A DNA stretch of 64,000 bases from assembly GCA_029948255.1 (NCBI GenBank), contig JALIZF010001438.1:124001-188000 (forward strand). The letters run 5' to 3'. The DNA comes from Telmatactis stephensoni (lineage: Eukaryota; Cnidaria; Anthozoa; Actiniaria; Isophelliidae). How positions within the stretch are numbered: position 1 is the stretch's first letter; every line of letters starts with the position of its first letter. Both the position numbers and the translations under genes were made by a program. This document shows, in pieces, positions 10,401 through 21,083 of this stretch. The notes below the pieces were generated by a model, which was not told the DNA's origin, searched no databases, and saw nothing but the letters and a program-made list of their open reading frames with translations.

Positions 10401-11158
10401 GAAAATGGAAGAGAGGAGAGGAGAGGAGAGGAGAGGAGAGGAGAGGAGAGGAGAGGAGAGGAGAGGAGAGGAGAGGAGAGGAGAGGAGAGGAGAGGAGAG
10501 GAGAGGAGAGGAGAGGAGAGGAGAGGAGAGGAGAGGAGAGGAGAGGAGAGGAGAGGAGAGGAGAGGAGAGGAGAGGAGAGGAGAGGTGGTTATTGCGAAA
10601 TATTTGATATTATTTTCAATGTGTTTGTTTGTAAACCGTGGCAAGTGCTGCTAAAGGGTCAGATTATTATTGTCAGAGTTACTAAAGGATTTCGCACACT
10701 TTTATTGCCCGCCCAAATAACGCACGATTGTTTTGCGGCACCATTTTCTTAAAAACGTTTATTACTTTGTCCACAGCTTAAAGTACACAACAAATGCCCT
10801 CCTAGACGGCCAATGGCATCACATTGCAGTCACATGGCGTGGCGGGGAGATCAAACTTTATATTGACGGTGTTCTAAATCATAAGGTCAGCGGTTTGACA
10901 AGTAACCATGTTGATGCCAATGGAGCTCTTGTGTTAGGACAGGAGCAGGATAAATACCTGGGTGGATACAACGCTCAACAAGGTTTCCAAGGAAATCTTA
11001 CGAGCGTCAATATGTGGGACAGAGAATTACGTACAGAAGAGATATCAGCGCTTGTCAAGTTTCCGTCAGAAGAAGGCAATCTCCTTAGTTGGACGGCCGA
11101 CCTTATCCCTCGTAGAGATAAGGCCACTGTACCTTACTTTTGTTCGTCTGGTCTCTAG
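4402..11158 (+). CDS. Gene A: secreted PAN-EGF-pentraxin protein, 5 exons
   Basis: Exons: 4402-4480, 5700-5950, 6930-7050, 9912-10146 and 10777-11158. The sum is 1068 nt, giving 355 aa; all junctions are GT..AG and phases match (1, 0, 1, 2). Residues 1-26 form a signal peptide with a Leu/Phe-rich core. About 28-110 is a PAN/apple domain ([21 protein letters not shown]). Residues 111-150 are a Cys-rich EGF-like module ([18 protein letters not shown]). About 155-355 is a pentraxin/LamG-type jelly roll with [12 protein letters not shown] and [14 protein letters not shown]. The pentraxin signature H-x-C-x-[ST]-W has Ala in place of Cys, and part of the usual calcium site (E-Q-D) is kept. This suggests a secreted lectin-like recognition or adhesion protein; the ligand is unknown. 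Intron 3 carries a Penelope-like element. A paralogue lies at 40356-42234. Confidence 0.9.
5159..5299. mobile_element. MITE with 28-bp inverted repeats (CCGTGACCGTG family)
   Basis: The arms are 5159-5186 (AGAGTGGATTTCGTATGACT...) and 5272-5299, its exact reverse complement. The interior contains GTGCCGTGCCGTGACCGTGCC, and related CCGTATCCGT words lie just outside. Lies in intron 1 of gene A. Similar CCGTGACCGTG elements occur at 17985-18118 and 24760-24830. Confidence 0.7.
6640..6895. mobile_element. Element bounded by long G and C runs
   Basis: Begins CCCCGGGGGAAGG with a G run of about 20 (to 6669) and ends in a C-rich run (6861-6893), so the ends can pair. The 28 bases just before the C run (ACTTGAGGCCGACGATGCGC and onward) occur again at 52955-52980, also followed by a C run. 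This indicates a dispersed element whose ends are homopolymer G/C tracts. Lies in intron 2 of gene A. Confidence 0.5.
7571..8917 (+). pseudogene. Penelope-type reverse transcriptase/GIY-YIG frame
   Basis: Main surviving frame of the element, 448 codons from the frameshift to the A-run frameshift. RT motifs are visible in order: LRPIVS (motif 2 area), [12 protein letters not shown] (motif A, aspartate), [16 protein letters not shown] (motif B), YVDDTLAF (motif C, catalytic Asp pair) and [12 protein letters not shown] (motif D/E). After a charged linker the GIY-YIG nuclease begins at [16 protein letters not shown], with the following Arg in GETGRRL. RT and nuclease together, without integrase or LTR, are diagnostic of Penelope-like elements. 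Both flanking frames are shifted, so no intact protein can be made. Confidence 0.8.
9067..9132 (+). ncRNA. Hammerhead-ribozyme-like motif, tandemly duplicated
   Basis: CTGATGA at 9067 is followed by GATCGC, a 6-base loop, GCGGTC (the two can pair over six positions) and GAAA at 9093-9096. This is the conserved core order of a hammerhead. Flanking CATAA and TTATG can close an outer stem. The 31-base unit repeats immediately (9071-9101 and 9102-9132), but the second copy lacks the initial C. Hammerhead motifs are established in terminal repeats of Penelope-like elements, and this lies at the 3' end of one. Cleavage activity is not shown by sequence. Confidence 0.5.
9195..9278. mobile_element. 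Short inverted-repeat element
   Basis: The ends are GGAAGATGTAGAGCA (9195-9209) and TGCTCTACATCTTCC (9264-9278), an exact 15-base inverted repeat. Directly downstream of the Penelope remnant. Confidence 0.55.
10160..10310 (+). mobile_element. tRNA-derived SINE fragment
   Basis: GGCTGGCCGCTGTGATCC is followed by GGATCGAGTCCCAG, which resembles the RNA polymerase III B box of tRNA genes, and then by GAGTTGGTCATTCCCTTTG and a T-rich tail. No cloverleaf forms, so it is a SINE head rather than a tRNA. Intron 4 of gene A. Confidence 0.4.
10408..10586. repeat. (GGAGA)n pentanucleotide microsatellite
   Basis: About 35 nearly perfect GGAGA/GAGAG units, strictly purine on the + strand. The repeat is open in several frames on both strands, producing spurious ORFs. 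It lies in intron 4 of gene A, and a perfect purine tract of this length could form triplex DNA. Confidence 0.95.
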
Positions 11159-11234
11159 ATGATCCTAGGTAAAGTTTAGGTCATCGGTTTGTAGTGGGTG
11201 ACTTGTTGAGCTTTATTTTCTTTGATTGATATCA

Positions 11235-11330
11235 CTTAGAACAAGGATGGCACAGTTGGTTTGCGCGGCCTTCGGTGCGAGAGGTCCCTAGTTTGATCCC
11301 AAGTCCTGACCTCGCATCCCATTATATCAT
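11235..11330 (+). mobile_element. tRNA-derived SINE head
   Basis: GGATGGCACAGTTGG resembles an A box, and CCCTAGTTTGATCCC about 35 bases on resembles a B box. A closely related sequence on the minus strand lies at 53895-53990. No acceptor-stem pairing is present, so it is not a tRNA gene. Confidence 0.5.
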
Positions 11331-11442
11331 TGTCTGATTATAAATTGGACAACTTATCCGTGAAAATTAGGAATTATTTAGGACTTACTTGTATAGAAAT
11401 AATGAGTGCATGGTTATATACATGTAGTTAATAACAAAAGTT

Positions 11443-11760
11443 CGGGTATGAAGAGATGCTCGAGAGTAAATGCAATGCTTTTTTTCTTTTTTTACAGTAA
11501 AACTACTTAAATGAAAATAAATCGAGATTGGAAATGACTTGAAACTTAGTAAAACCTATCTGTAGAACTCCCAATAATCACCAAAAGCAACATTTTTTTT
11601 ACATTCAAACAAGATGAATAGAAATTGTCAAGTAGAGTGCACGCCATATATCCCTGAAATAAAACTTGATATGCATTGTGGTCTATAAATGAGTACCAGT
11701 ATTGCTGGGGTAAAGTTGGGACAGGAGTGGTACCCATCCCTACCCTTGTGGTAGAACCTT
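11443..11760. repeat. Dispersed repeat, copy 2
   Basis: 11443-11690 matches 6-250 with scattered substitutions. 11686-11760 matches the repeat at 1990-2090 (ATAAATGAGTACCAGTATTG). The two repeats are joined directly here but about 1.7 kb apart in the first copy. Confidence 0.7.
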
Positions 11761-12076
11761 TAAGCAGGTTAACCTTTAGCAGGTTAATTGTGATTAACCT
11801 GTTATAAAAATGGGTTGAGCTAGCTGTAGGGGATAATTCGTCATCCCATTACGTAGTGCTTAGTGATTGGTCATTTATTATGTCATGGAGGGGGGTTGGT
11901 GGAATTGCAGGGGGTACATTTTTAAAAATTTATCAGTTAAAAGTTGGGCGGAGGGAACATTTGTTGTTCAGCAAAATATACTAAGGGAGGTTACTACATT
12001 TGTCATAGAAAGAGTAATTAAGTAAATTAATTAAATAAATATTTTTTAAAAGTCTTTTTGTTTGTCCATTGGGAAT

Positions 12077-13268
12077 TATAGCGGAGCTCCATACCTAAGA
12101 AAAAATGGTAACCCATCCAGTTGATTTTTCATGGACCGACACAGGAAGCCCAGTGTCCGTACGTACATACATACATACGTCCCTGTACATCGCGATGCTG
12201 ATTGGCTGATTGCTTTTTGGCGCCAACTTGACGCGCGCTGACACTTTGAAAACTGAAAATTTACAAGTTTCCTTGCTGTTTTAAACTTGCAAAACTTAAA
12301 AATATCATTCTGAAAACCTCGTAAAAATTTAGCGATTTTCATGATTTTCATTAATCGGTGCTAATCTTGACGAGTTAAAGCAAAAAAAACCGTACGTTTG
12401 AATTTTTTCGGGCCCGGTGTCGTTTCAAAAACTGCTCGAAAGACGAAGGACACAGAGAACATTTACAAAACTGGACGACTTTTTAGTTGGATTCGTAGCT
12501 TCAAAAAACTTCTCATAAGGAATGAGTCATTGAGGATTGTGTATTCTTCGTTTCGTGAAGATGCCTTCAGTAAAGCTGCTTAAAAATCTAGCCAAAGTTG
12601 AAAATTAAGAATCGTCTGCATCGAGTGTGAAACAAGGACTGAGGACTACGCTTCGAAAGACAACAAGGAAAGCACTTCAAGGTAAAGACCCTGAGAGAAA
12701 AAAATCTGATGTCAAAAAGTCCGTTGTACCTATATTTGATCATTTATCTTTTATTTGGGACTGATGACTTTGAAAAAATAGACGCTTATGCACGTTGAAC
12801 TGTGGCTAAGTTTAGACAAACCCTCAAGTAATAAATGTATAAATGTTTTACAGTGAACTTTTTGCACTACTTTTAATAATAAAATTTATAAAAAATTGAT
12901 TTTGAACTCATTTCAACCCGGATAATGTGTATATACAGTTCAAGTTTGGAACGGTCTGGAATTTAATGAAACTGATTGACTAATGACAGGAAAAAGGAAA
13001 GAATTTGCATGCAAAATAGAGTTGTTTTACCATTGAGCATGAAGTTGCTCCTTGAGCCCATATGAGACCTTACTAGTAAATGCAAATTGAAAATACTTCA
13101 GTAATTCCTTGTTTTCTTGTTGTGTCAAGTAGCTGTTTTTATCATCACTTTAAATTGTATTATCAGTGTAATCTGGAAGAGACAAGTATTCACCTAGTGT
13201 GTCATTAAAAATACAAAACAAAACAACAACAACAACAACAACAACAACACTAAACCACAAAAAAAAAC

Positions 13269-13305
<37 letters not shown>

Positions 13306-13778
13306 GTTTAATGGCTATTCCACTAGGTGGCTCTTATACAACCATCAACTATCTAAGAAACATACATACACAAGATGTCACAATATAGTGAAAACAAGCA
13401 AATCAAGAGATGTAGTTCTGCAATATCCAGGATGTTGAAAAGGGTTAATTATTTGTATCAATGAAATAAGGTTTTGGAGATTTTTGCTTTCTATTCCTGA
13501 GAATTATGAACCGCTACAAAGTCAATTATGAAATCTGACAGTGTATCTGAATATTGAAATATACTATAATAAAGGTCACTTCAAGCTTACAAGCCCATAC
13601 AATTCACAGGAGACCAAAGGGAGAGAGTATATACAAACCAAAGCAAATGCCTTAATTTTCATTTTCATAATCTTCATTTCGACTTTTTCATCTTTCAAGA
13701 CCTTTACAATTGGGGCAATTAACACAGGAATCCCAATTCATTTGAATCAAGAACATAGAAATGGGAGCTCCGCTATTA
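12077..13778. mobile_element. 1.7 kb element with TAGCGGAGCTCC termini
   Basis: The ends are TATAGCGGAGCTCC (12077) and GGAGCTCCGCTATTA (to 13778), an inverted repeat of about 13 bases with TA-rich flanks. The interior includes a CATACATACATACG tract and a trinucleotide microsatellite (13266-13303) and has no ORF longer than about 80 codons. It could be a deletion derivative of a DNA transposon. The pairing could also be two solo ends by chance. Confidence 0.4.
13220..13310. repeat. (CAA)n and (TAA)n microsatellites
   Basis: ACAACAACAACAACA followed, after a short A-rich spacer, by about 13 AAT units. Confidence 0.85.
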
Positions 13779-14382
13779 GGTAGTACCTAATTTTTATATT
13801 ATAATTATGTTATAATGTAAAAAAATGTATTGTTGTAAAAATCTATTTATACGCCCAGTAGCGCTGAGTAGCATCACTTGTGAGAGAGAAAGCATTCAAT
13901 GAGTCTCTCGTGAAATATACAGTTCAAACTCACCCTGAGTTATAGTAGTGGTAGAAGGGAACTTGGAGCAACTCAAAGACAGAGTCCATCCTTCACCAGC
14001 AAAAGACAAAGTTGACTAAGACACAAACTCATCAAGAGAACCATCACAAGTTGAAAGAATTAACTTGCACGCTCAGCCGGTTGTGCAAGCAAGGCAAAGG
14101 GCAAAAAAAATTACTGCATGCTTTGGAAATGAAGAAAATTCTATATTGCACAGCCTGATGAAAAGAAACGAAACTCTATGTTGTACGGCCTGACAAAAAG
14201 AAACGCTACACGTATAACCAGAACTTCAAAGTGCAGTTAAGCTACAACGAGGCATGACTAAAAGAAAAACAAAACTTGTAAGGACTTGTAAATACATTAT
14301 ATAAGCTATTTTTTTTAGCATTATAGTGAGTTAGTAATTTAGTATTTATATTTATATCTATATTAATTAGTTAATAATTTAG
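13779..14382. other. Noncoding, no features recognised
   Basis: AT-rich DNA with no ORF, repeat pairing or RNA signal that I can support. Confidence 0.4.
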
Positions 14383-14527
14383 TAGAGTGCACACACTTAA
14401 TCCATGAAGCATAAATAGTACAAAATAGTGCTAAATTATGGTAATTTCTTTGTTTCCTATTGTCTAATCAACACTATTTACTATTAATTAGTAGTGTTTG
14501 TTTCACGGATTAAGTACATGCACTCTA
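14383..14527. mobile_element. MITE of the AATCCGTGAAA family
   Basis: The ends are TAGAGTGCA...CTTAATCC and CACGGATTAAGTACATGCACTCTA, matching the inner element at 354-505. The length of about 145 bases is the same. Confidence 0.65.
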
Positions 14528-15479
14528 TCTATATCTTTTCCAGTATATTCAACTTTTTGATAAGAGCATCTTAGGTATATCTAGTGAATTAGCAATAATT
14601 CATTTAATTTCTGTAGTTTAAAGCTGTTTTTTTAATAATTAAAAGTGTTGTATTTCATTCATGGTGTGTTTCCTTCAGGGAAGGCTTGTGGCTGGGGAAG
14701 AGGGACTGGGGTGGTTGGACCGGGTCGGTGACAGCATTTTTATTATTAATAATATTTTGTAGGGGGGTACACATTTAATTTTTTTACACTGAATCTATCA
14801 CCCCCTTCTATGATGTATTAAAAAATAAATGATTGCTCCCTTGTAATCGATAAAAGTGTAGCACTAGTAAAAAGGAAATTTATATTAAACCAAATGACAA
14901 CAAACCTTGTTTGACTACTGACCATTTACATGTAGTTCTTCACATTTGATCTGATCTCCAAATCTTCTGACAATCTATAGAAAAAAAATTGTATCACATG
15001 AGTTACTAGATACATGCATACAAATCATAAACTTTATTAAAGTGTCTTGTCATTCTAGCGCTTACTTGACACATCTAAAACTAAATTTATTATATGATTG
15101 AGTCGGTTTTCTTTGTTATTTGTAGAACTTGTGCTGCTGCTTGATATAGGGGAAATAGGGTCATATGACCTGTCAGTGCAAGTCCCCCATTGCCGAGCCG
15201 ACCGCGCTGCGCGCTCAATGATACATACCAAACGTCAAGGTTTACACCTCCAATGTAGACACTTCGACCGCAAACTGATTCCCTTTTAGGTGCTTTTATT
15301 TACATTTAGCTGGCCGTAAGAAATAGTGGGTATCTAGAACGTCTTTACCCAGTTAAATCACGATATCCCAAAGGCAAAAGTCTTGACATTTTGTCCACCA
15401 TCTTTGTTTTGGTATGTCACCGCTACCCCAAACATCGTCGGCTCAAGTAATTTAGGTTGATGAGCCTGCTAAACTTGTA

Positions 15480-15758
15480 ATTAGCGGCTATATTACCGAA
15501 TTCAAGATGGCGGACAAAATATTCAAATGAAGTCTGTTTCCAAGGTCGACAGGATCGGAAGCAGCATGTGACGTCTTTGTTGACAAGGTAGCAAAGGTAT
15601 TCTGATTGGCTAATGAGCTGTCAATTCATCGATAAATAATAGCACTCATCTCGCCCACATATGCAAAGTGCTTTGATATCCAAGGTTTCGTGTCGTTTCT
15701 AAGGTGTTCTGAGATCCATCAAAGAATCGGTTCAAATGTTGTACAGTTTATCAAAAAT
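15480..15758 (+). promoter_or_regulatory. Putative promoter/5' UTR of gene B
   Basis: Upstream of the gene B start codon the sequence is less AT-rich than its surroundings. It contains AAGATGGCGG (15505-15514), a match to the YY1-type element common at TATA-less animal promoters. No TATA box is seen. The region runs open towards the ATG at 15759 without a splice acceptor, so the first exon probably begins here. Confidence 0.35.
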
Positions 15759-18700
15759 ATGGCCCACGTCGACGATTCTGGTTCTTGTAACAGTGAAGCT
15801 CTTCTGAAGCGGAAAGCAATCAGTGAAATTCGTCTCCAAGACCCCAAACTATGGAACAAAATCTTATGGTAAATATTCACGCTGATGTCAATGGCGGAGC
15901 TTGCTTAGGACTCTTGTAGGGTTCTTTGCTTCTCTTAATTGGGCTAAAATGTTAAGCTCATCTATCAATGAAAATAGCAATCTTTTGAAATATCCCAAAT
16001 ACTACCAGATCTTTATAGTTTTGTTTTCTTACTGTGGCTAGGTGAAATTTTTGTTCAGTTGCCTGAAAATTAACAACTGCTACTTTCCTGTCAGATGCTG
16101 TCTTATCTTGGACAAAGACGCCATGTGTCAGAGATTGTGTGATCACTGATTATTCGTTTGTCAGTTGCTGCATGTAAAGCATTTTGCCTGATTCTCTCAC
16201 CTCTGTTAGATCTAAAAGATCATTCGGCACCAATTCAGACTATACTTATTACTGAGATATCATTTTCTATAATACGAAAATCTTACAGCAGTTACGGTAT
16301 GACAAAAGATGTCCAGTTGTGTTTTAAACTTTTCAGATAAGTAAAGAATTTGAAATTAAAACGAAGTGAAGGCTCTTCTTTGTTCAAAATGCTAATAGTC
16401 AGTGAATCGAAAGTGTGTTTTGAGAGAAACTCAGTCAACCGCTACGTCAGGGTTCAAATGAAAACCTTGACGGCGGTTGTCATGGCAACGTTCTGTATGG
16501 TGTTTTTGACGTTTTGAAGCTTATTTTGTTTGTACATCTATTGAGATCTTCGCTCAAATCTCAGATTTAACAATATCGGCTAAAATGTAGTTGTCAATTG
16601 GGCTTGGGAGGCAAAAGTTACCGATGACTTTCATCTAAATTCATCTGGCCACTCTCTGTTGCTATAGTAATATTTTCATTGTCCTCGTAGAGCCATTCAT
16701 GCTGTTGATTGACAAACATAAACTTATACAACGGGAAACTCTAACATACTAGACGTTTGTATTTTATTCGGTAATAATAATAAGAAAATCGTAGTTTCTG
16801 AGGCATCATTCAAATTGCCTTGCTGTAATCTTGTTGATCTTGAATTATTTATGAAGACCATTTTATCAATTATTTCTCTACTTTTCATATTTCTCAATTT
16901 CAAGTTTTGAGCTGTATATTCTTGAGGGATGGATGCAGGATTATCTCCTTTGGAGGGAGGGATGCGCACCCCTAATACACCCTTATTGTTCCCCTTCCAT
17001 TCGTTCACCTATATATTTATCACTTTTTTTGTTTTCTCATTCATTCACTTATTATTTCTTTAACTTACCGCTTGGTAGTTGGGACTCCCATATATTTTAG
17101 CCAGGGATGATTGTCGTGAATCTGATTCACTTTCACCGCTAAAACTAGGAACCAAAAGTCCCTGGTTCAGGCACAGGCTCAGCAACGTTTATGAATCGGC
17201 TAAGTTCCCGTTTAGTAGGTTTGGGAACCCTGTGTTGTGATTCAATTGTTCGTAGTTCAGTATATGGGTTTAATTTTAATTTCTGAAAGGCTTTCCTTTT
17301 CTAACCTATTACAGTGGGTGTTTAAGGCGTATTTCCTTAGTTTTAGGCGATCGAGTTTTGACTTGTGTCTTAAGTAACTATCACTTGTGTATTTTCAGTA
17401 AGCCTTTGAAGAGTAGGTTAGAAAAGCAAAGCCTTTCAGAGACAAAATTAAACCCATACGCTTATTTCAAAATACGTTGTCACGGTTCAAAGAAACAAGC
17501 GTCAAGGCAAGCCCGAAATGAATGCTGGTTTTATGCTGCTAATAGTCGATAATGTATTCAAATCAGACTTGTTATACTGAGTGCGGTATACTGACAAGGA
17601 CTTGAAAATGTTCACATTTTGTAATTAGTTCAATAGAAACGAGTCTGATTTGAATACATTAAAACAAAACCAGCATTCATTTCGGTCTTGGCTTGACGCT
17701 TGTTGCTCTGAACCGCGACAACGTTTTTTGAAATAAGTGTATAGCGAACTACGAAATGAATCATTGACGGAATTACAACACAGAGTTCTCAAACCTACTC
17801 AACGGGAACTAACCCAATTCCAAACGTTGAGGATGGTAAGCCGTTCAGCAATATAGTTTTGTTCTATAACATATAAAATCTCAGTTTGGTTGGGATTCCC
17901 ATAAAGGTAGTACACTACACGTCGTGACTACTCTAAAAGTTACCAAACCACGTGACCGCTAAAAATCAAAGCAGATTTTGAATGAGTGTGAAACGGACCT
18001 CGCCGTACCGTGACCGTGTCAGTGCCGTGATGTCTATAAATACATTCAAAATTCCTACCGTGCCGTGACCGTGCGGTGCTGCTTTTCACAATCATACGAA
18101 ATCTACTCTATGGAAGTCAATCCCTCGGCTCACTTTTTTATCAATTTATTCATCGCATCTATTTATTCTTGGCATACCTTTTCTGTTCCATTCGTACTTT
18201 GTTCGTTCCTTTTTTCTATCTTACTGTTTCGTCTATTTCTTTATATGACTACTGTTCCATTTTCTATTCACTTTCCTTACTTATGCATTTCCTTACTTAT
18301 GCATTTAATATGACTTTCATATTATTATTTCTAGGATAAGAGAAACCTTTATCAAGGATGAGAACTCTGGTGTGCGTAAGGTTGACTTTTATAATTTTGT
18401 GACCGAACACCTTGGAAGAACTGGATACAGAGATGTTTGGCATTTACTAAAGATGGCCTATCCACACGTGGATAGAGTGAGGCGTGGTCGTAAGTACATG
18501 TATTGGGGGATCAGGCACGTGGACAAAATGCAATCTTCGACGACTCTAGATAATGAGGAACAGGAAGAGAGTCAGGAAAAGAATTCACTAACTGGAGGTG
18601 ACTGCGAAGAAGAGACGAAAAGTGATTTAAATAATAAAAAGGAGAAAAATAATAACAAACCACTTGAAGATGAAAATGAGTGTAACAATAATGGTCTGCA

Positions 18701-20768
18701 ATCGATCATAGAATCTGACAGTAACCATTCAACAGAAAGAAAATCAGCCTCAGTTGATATCCATGGAATAGAGATCTTTGGAGTTGAACACAGCAAAGAC
18801 ATTGTGAATTCAGTTAAGAAGCAACGTGACTTCCAGTCTACCTCAAGAGTCGTCGTGAAAAAGGAACAATCTTCTGACGACGAAGAAGAAGCACAACCCA
18901 CAGAAGGCGAAGATGTGGTTGTCATGGAATTCAAGGAAAAAGATGTTTTTGAAAGTTTTGAAGATTATGAAAAATCAAAGTCGTTAGAAGAATCAGCTCA
19001 CAAAGATATGTTACTCAAGGATACTAGGACTCGTTCTTCTTCTCCACCAACTGAAATATTTTCCGAAAACCAAATCTCCCCAGAACTGCCTCAAAATAAG
19101 CAGTTTGCGTGTCTTAATTCTTCGCAGAGCGAAGAGGACAAGCATCTCGATGACGACCTGATGACTGCTGAGCAAGAAAAAGTGTATTCAATGTTTGAAA
19201 AGGAATTGGTCGATAAAGACGATTCTGGCGTAAAAGAGGTCTTCGTCCCAAATCTTCTCGAACCCGAGAATATCAATCGTGTTTGTATACCACTGATTCA
19301 AGATGCCAGGAAAAGATCCACCAGGAAATCGGCACGACTTTCTAAAGCTAGTGATGCCGAGAGAAAGGATGATTGTGATGATGATTTAGAATGTTTAACG
19401 ACTACTGAATCATCTGTGGAAAATCAGTCCAACGCGAGTCTAACTACGTCGAATGCTGTTGCTCCGATATCAACCGATAAACTGAGAAGTTCTTTCGATC
19501 CTGTTATTGTGTCAGTTGCAAGCATTGTGGGAATGAAGGATCCGACCAATCAAACAGAAGCTCGTACAACTCTAACAACTCATCTACAACCATCCAATGG
19601 TATAACGAGTTCATGGGGAGAACCCAGTTGTGAAGACAATGGATCATTGTCATCGAACCAATCAGAGCAAAGTTCAAAAGGCGACACTCAAGTTGTGGTT
19701 GTCCAAGATCGAGGGATACAAGTTTGTGAAGGTCACCAGCAGACCAATCAAAGAAGTAAAAGGACCATTAAGCAGGCTGCATCAACCGACTCAAGCCATA
19801 CAACTTTGGGAGTTCGGACTTCATCTGCTCCTAGTACCTCACTGACCAGAATGTCTACCAGAAGTCAGGAGCAAATTACATCAGTAAACCCGAAAGCCCA
19901 AAAGATCGAAACTAACGCAAGAAAAAAGCTCAAGCCCAATGAAATTAACGATGTTCATCCGAGTTCGTTAATGAGGGAGATGCCTGCAGTTATCGAGGGA
20001 GTGGCACAGAGGCCAAACGCTGGGAGGAACCCCACAGTTAACAGTGTACGAGTACCTGGGCTATCTGCAAGTACTGCCGAGCTGTCTGCAGCTAATGCTT
20101 CAAGAGGAATGCCAGTTAATACGAGAAACTATCATTTAAGGACTGCAAACAAAGGAACAACCGGGGAAAACGGAACTACGCAGCCTCAGCAGCGAGTGAT
20201 TTTTTTCACATCGCCGCCAACTTCAGCAAATCCTCTTGGCTCGAATTCCACGAGTACAATTCCATTAATGCCGCCGTCTAATAAATCAGGCCCTTTCTTA
20301 TCGTCTGGAGCCCCGTCACTTGAAAGGAAAGACGCAGTCACCAGCAAAGCAGTTTTCTATCCTATGTCAACTCTCCTACAACAAAGCCAAACTGTAAATA
20401 ATAAACGTACGGAAGAGATTACAAAACCAAAAGTTATACGAGAATCATCACCGCGTATTAATTCCGCGGTTTTTGGAACACAAACTGGAATGGTCTTTGG
20501 GGGCCCAGAAAGACCAAAGAGTTCTGACGAGACTTTGAGAGACCGAGAAATGATAAGAAAACTCTTACAGGAACACGAGACTAAGAGGTCCACTACGTAC
20601 TCTTCGAATAGCGATTTACAAGTGATGGTAGACTGTCTTTCATCGGAGTTAGAAAAAGAACGTACAATGAGATTGCGTTTAGAAATAGAACTTCGTAAAG
20701 TGGAGAACCAGCTTGACGAAGAACGTAAGCTTAACGAACGACTAGCAGCTTTGTTAATGAAAAGATGA
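15759..20768 (+). CDS. Gene B: RFX-type winged-helix DNA-binding protein, 2 exons
   Basis: Exons 15759-15868 and 18335-20768 (2544 nt, 847 aa) join in phase 2 and rebuild the Trp of WIRETF across the junction. Residues about 30-90 match the pattern of the RFX DNA-binding domain: KILWIRETF, KVDFYNFV, GYR, LLKMAYPH, then GRKYMYWGIRHV. The turn that usually carries L-G-T-R-G is shortened. The remaining 750 residues are Ser/Thr/Glu-rich and low in complexity, with acidic stretches (SSDDEEEAQ) and basic patches (RKRSTRKSARLSK). The last 55 residues form a predicted coiled coil (ELEKERTMRLRLEIELRKVE). The usual RFX dimerisation domain is not apparent. It is probably a nuclear transcription regulator dimerising by the coiled coil. 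The ATG at 15759 is the first in frame. Confidence 0.85.
16438..16485. repeat. Small hairpin
   Basis: AACCGCTACGTCAGGGTT can pair with AACCTTGACGGCGGTTG. Inside intron 1 of gene B; function unknown. Confidence 0.3.
17190..17835. mobile_element. Nested fold-back element in gene B intron
   Basis: The arms 17190-17570 and 17641-17835 are inverted copies: CGAAATGAATGCTGGTTTT, CAAGCGTCAAG, GTTCCCGTT.AGTAGGTTTG and CTGTGTTGT recur in reverse order. The left arm is longer because a second palindrome is inserted in it (about 17265-17455), with the ends TGGGTTTAATTTTAAT...CTGAAAGGC and GCCTTTCAG...AAATTAAACCCAT. It is a fold-back or MITE carrying a younger fold-back. Confidence 0.65.
17985..18118. 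mobile_element. CCGTGACCGTG-type MITE, copy 2
   Basis: Contains CGCCGTACCGTGACCGTGTC and CCGTGCCGTGACCGTGCG, and ends CACAATCATACGAAATCTACTCT, the same terminal sequence as the element at 5159-5299. Confidence 0.6.
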
Positions 20769-20823
20769 TAGGCAAAAACGTCGGCCATCAAGCACATCGT
20801 GATTTAAACCAGATCGTTCCATC

Positions 20824-21083
20824 AGGGACCGCGGAGACGGTAGACTCAGGGGGCTTGAGCCCTTGATACTTAGGAAATATTTTGCAATACGCCTATTCTA
20901 TCCTTAGTGTCAGCACTCAATGGCATTTCCCGAATTCGCTCGACCGACCACGTAACAATAGATTCAAGGCGAGGCTAGAGTAGACAGTAAATATATGGGA
21001 AAACCCCCCAAGCCTCGATTTCAATCTACTGCTACATGGTCAGTCATGGGAATTCAGGAAACGGACAACTTTCCGCGGTCCCT
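20824..21083. mobile_element. Inverted-repeat element downstream of gene B
   Basis: Bounded by AGGGACCGCGGA (20824) and TCCGCGGTCCCT (to 21083). The interior also pairs loosely (CAGTAGATTG / TAGACTC region). Noncoding. Confidence 0.5.

Noticed and set aside
10350..10752. Open frames on both strands over the GGAGA tract
   Set aside because: Pure translation of a pentanucleotide microsatellite.
18572..18934. Ser-rich frame antisense to gene B
   Set aside because: Shadow of the acidic Ser/Glu-rich coding sequence of gene B.
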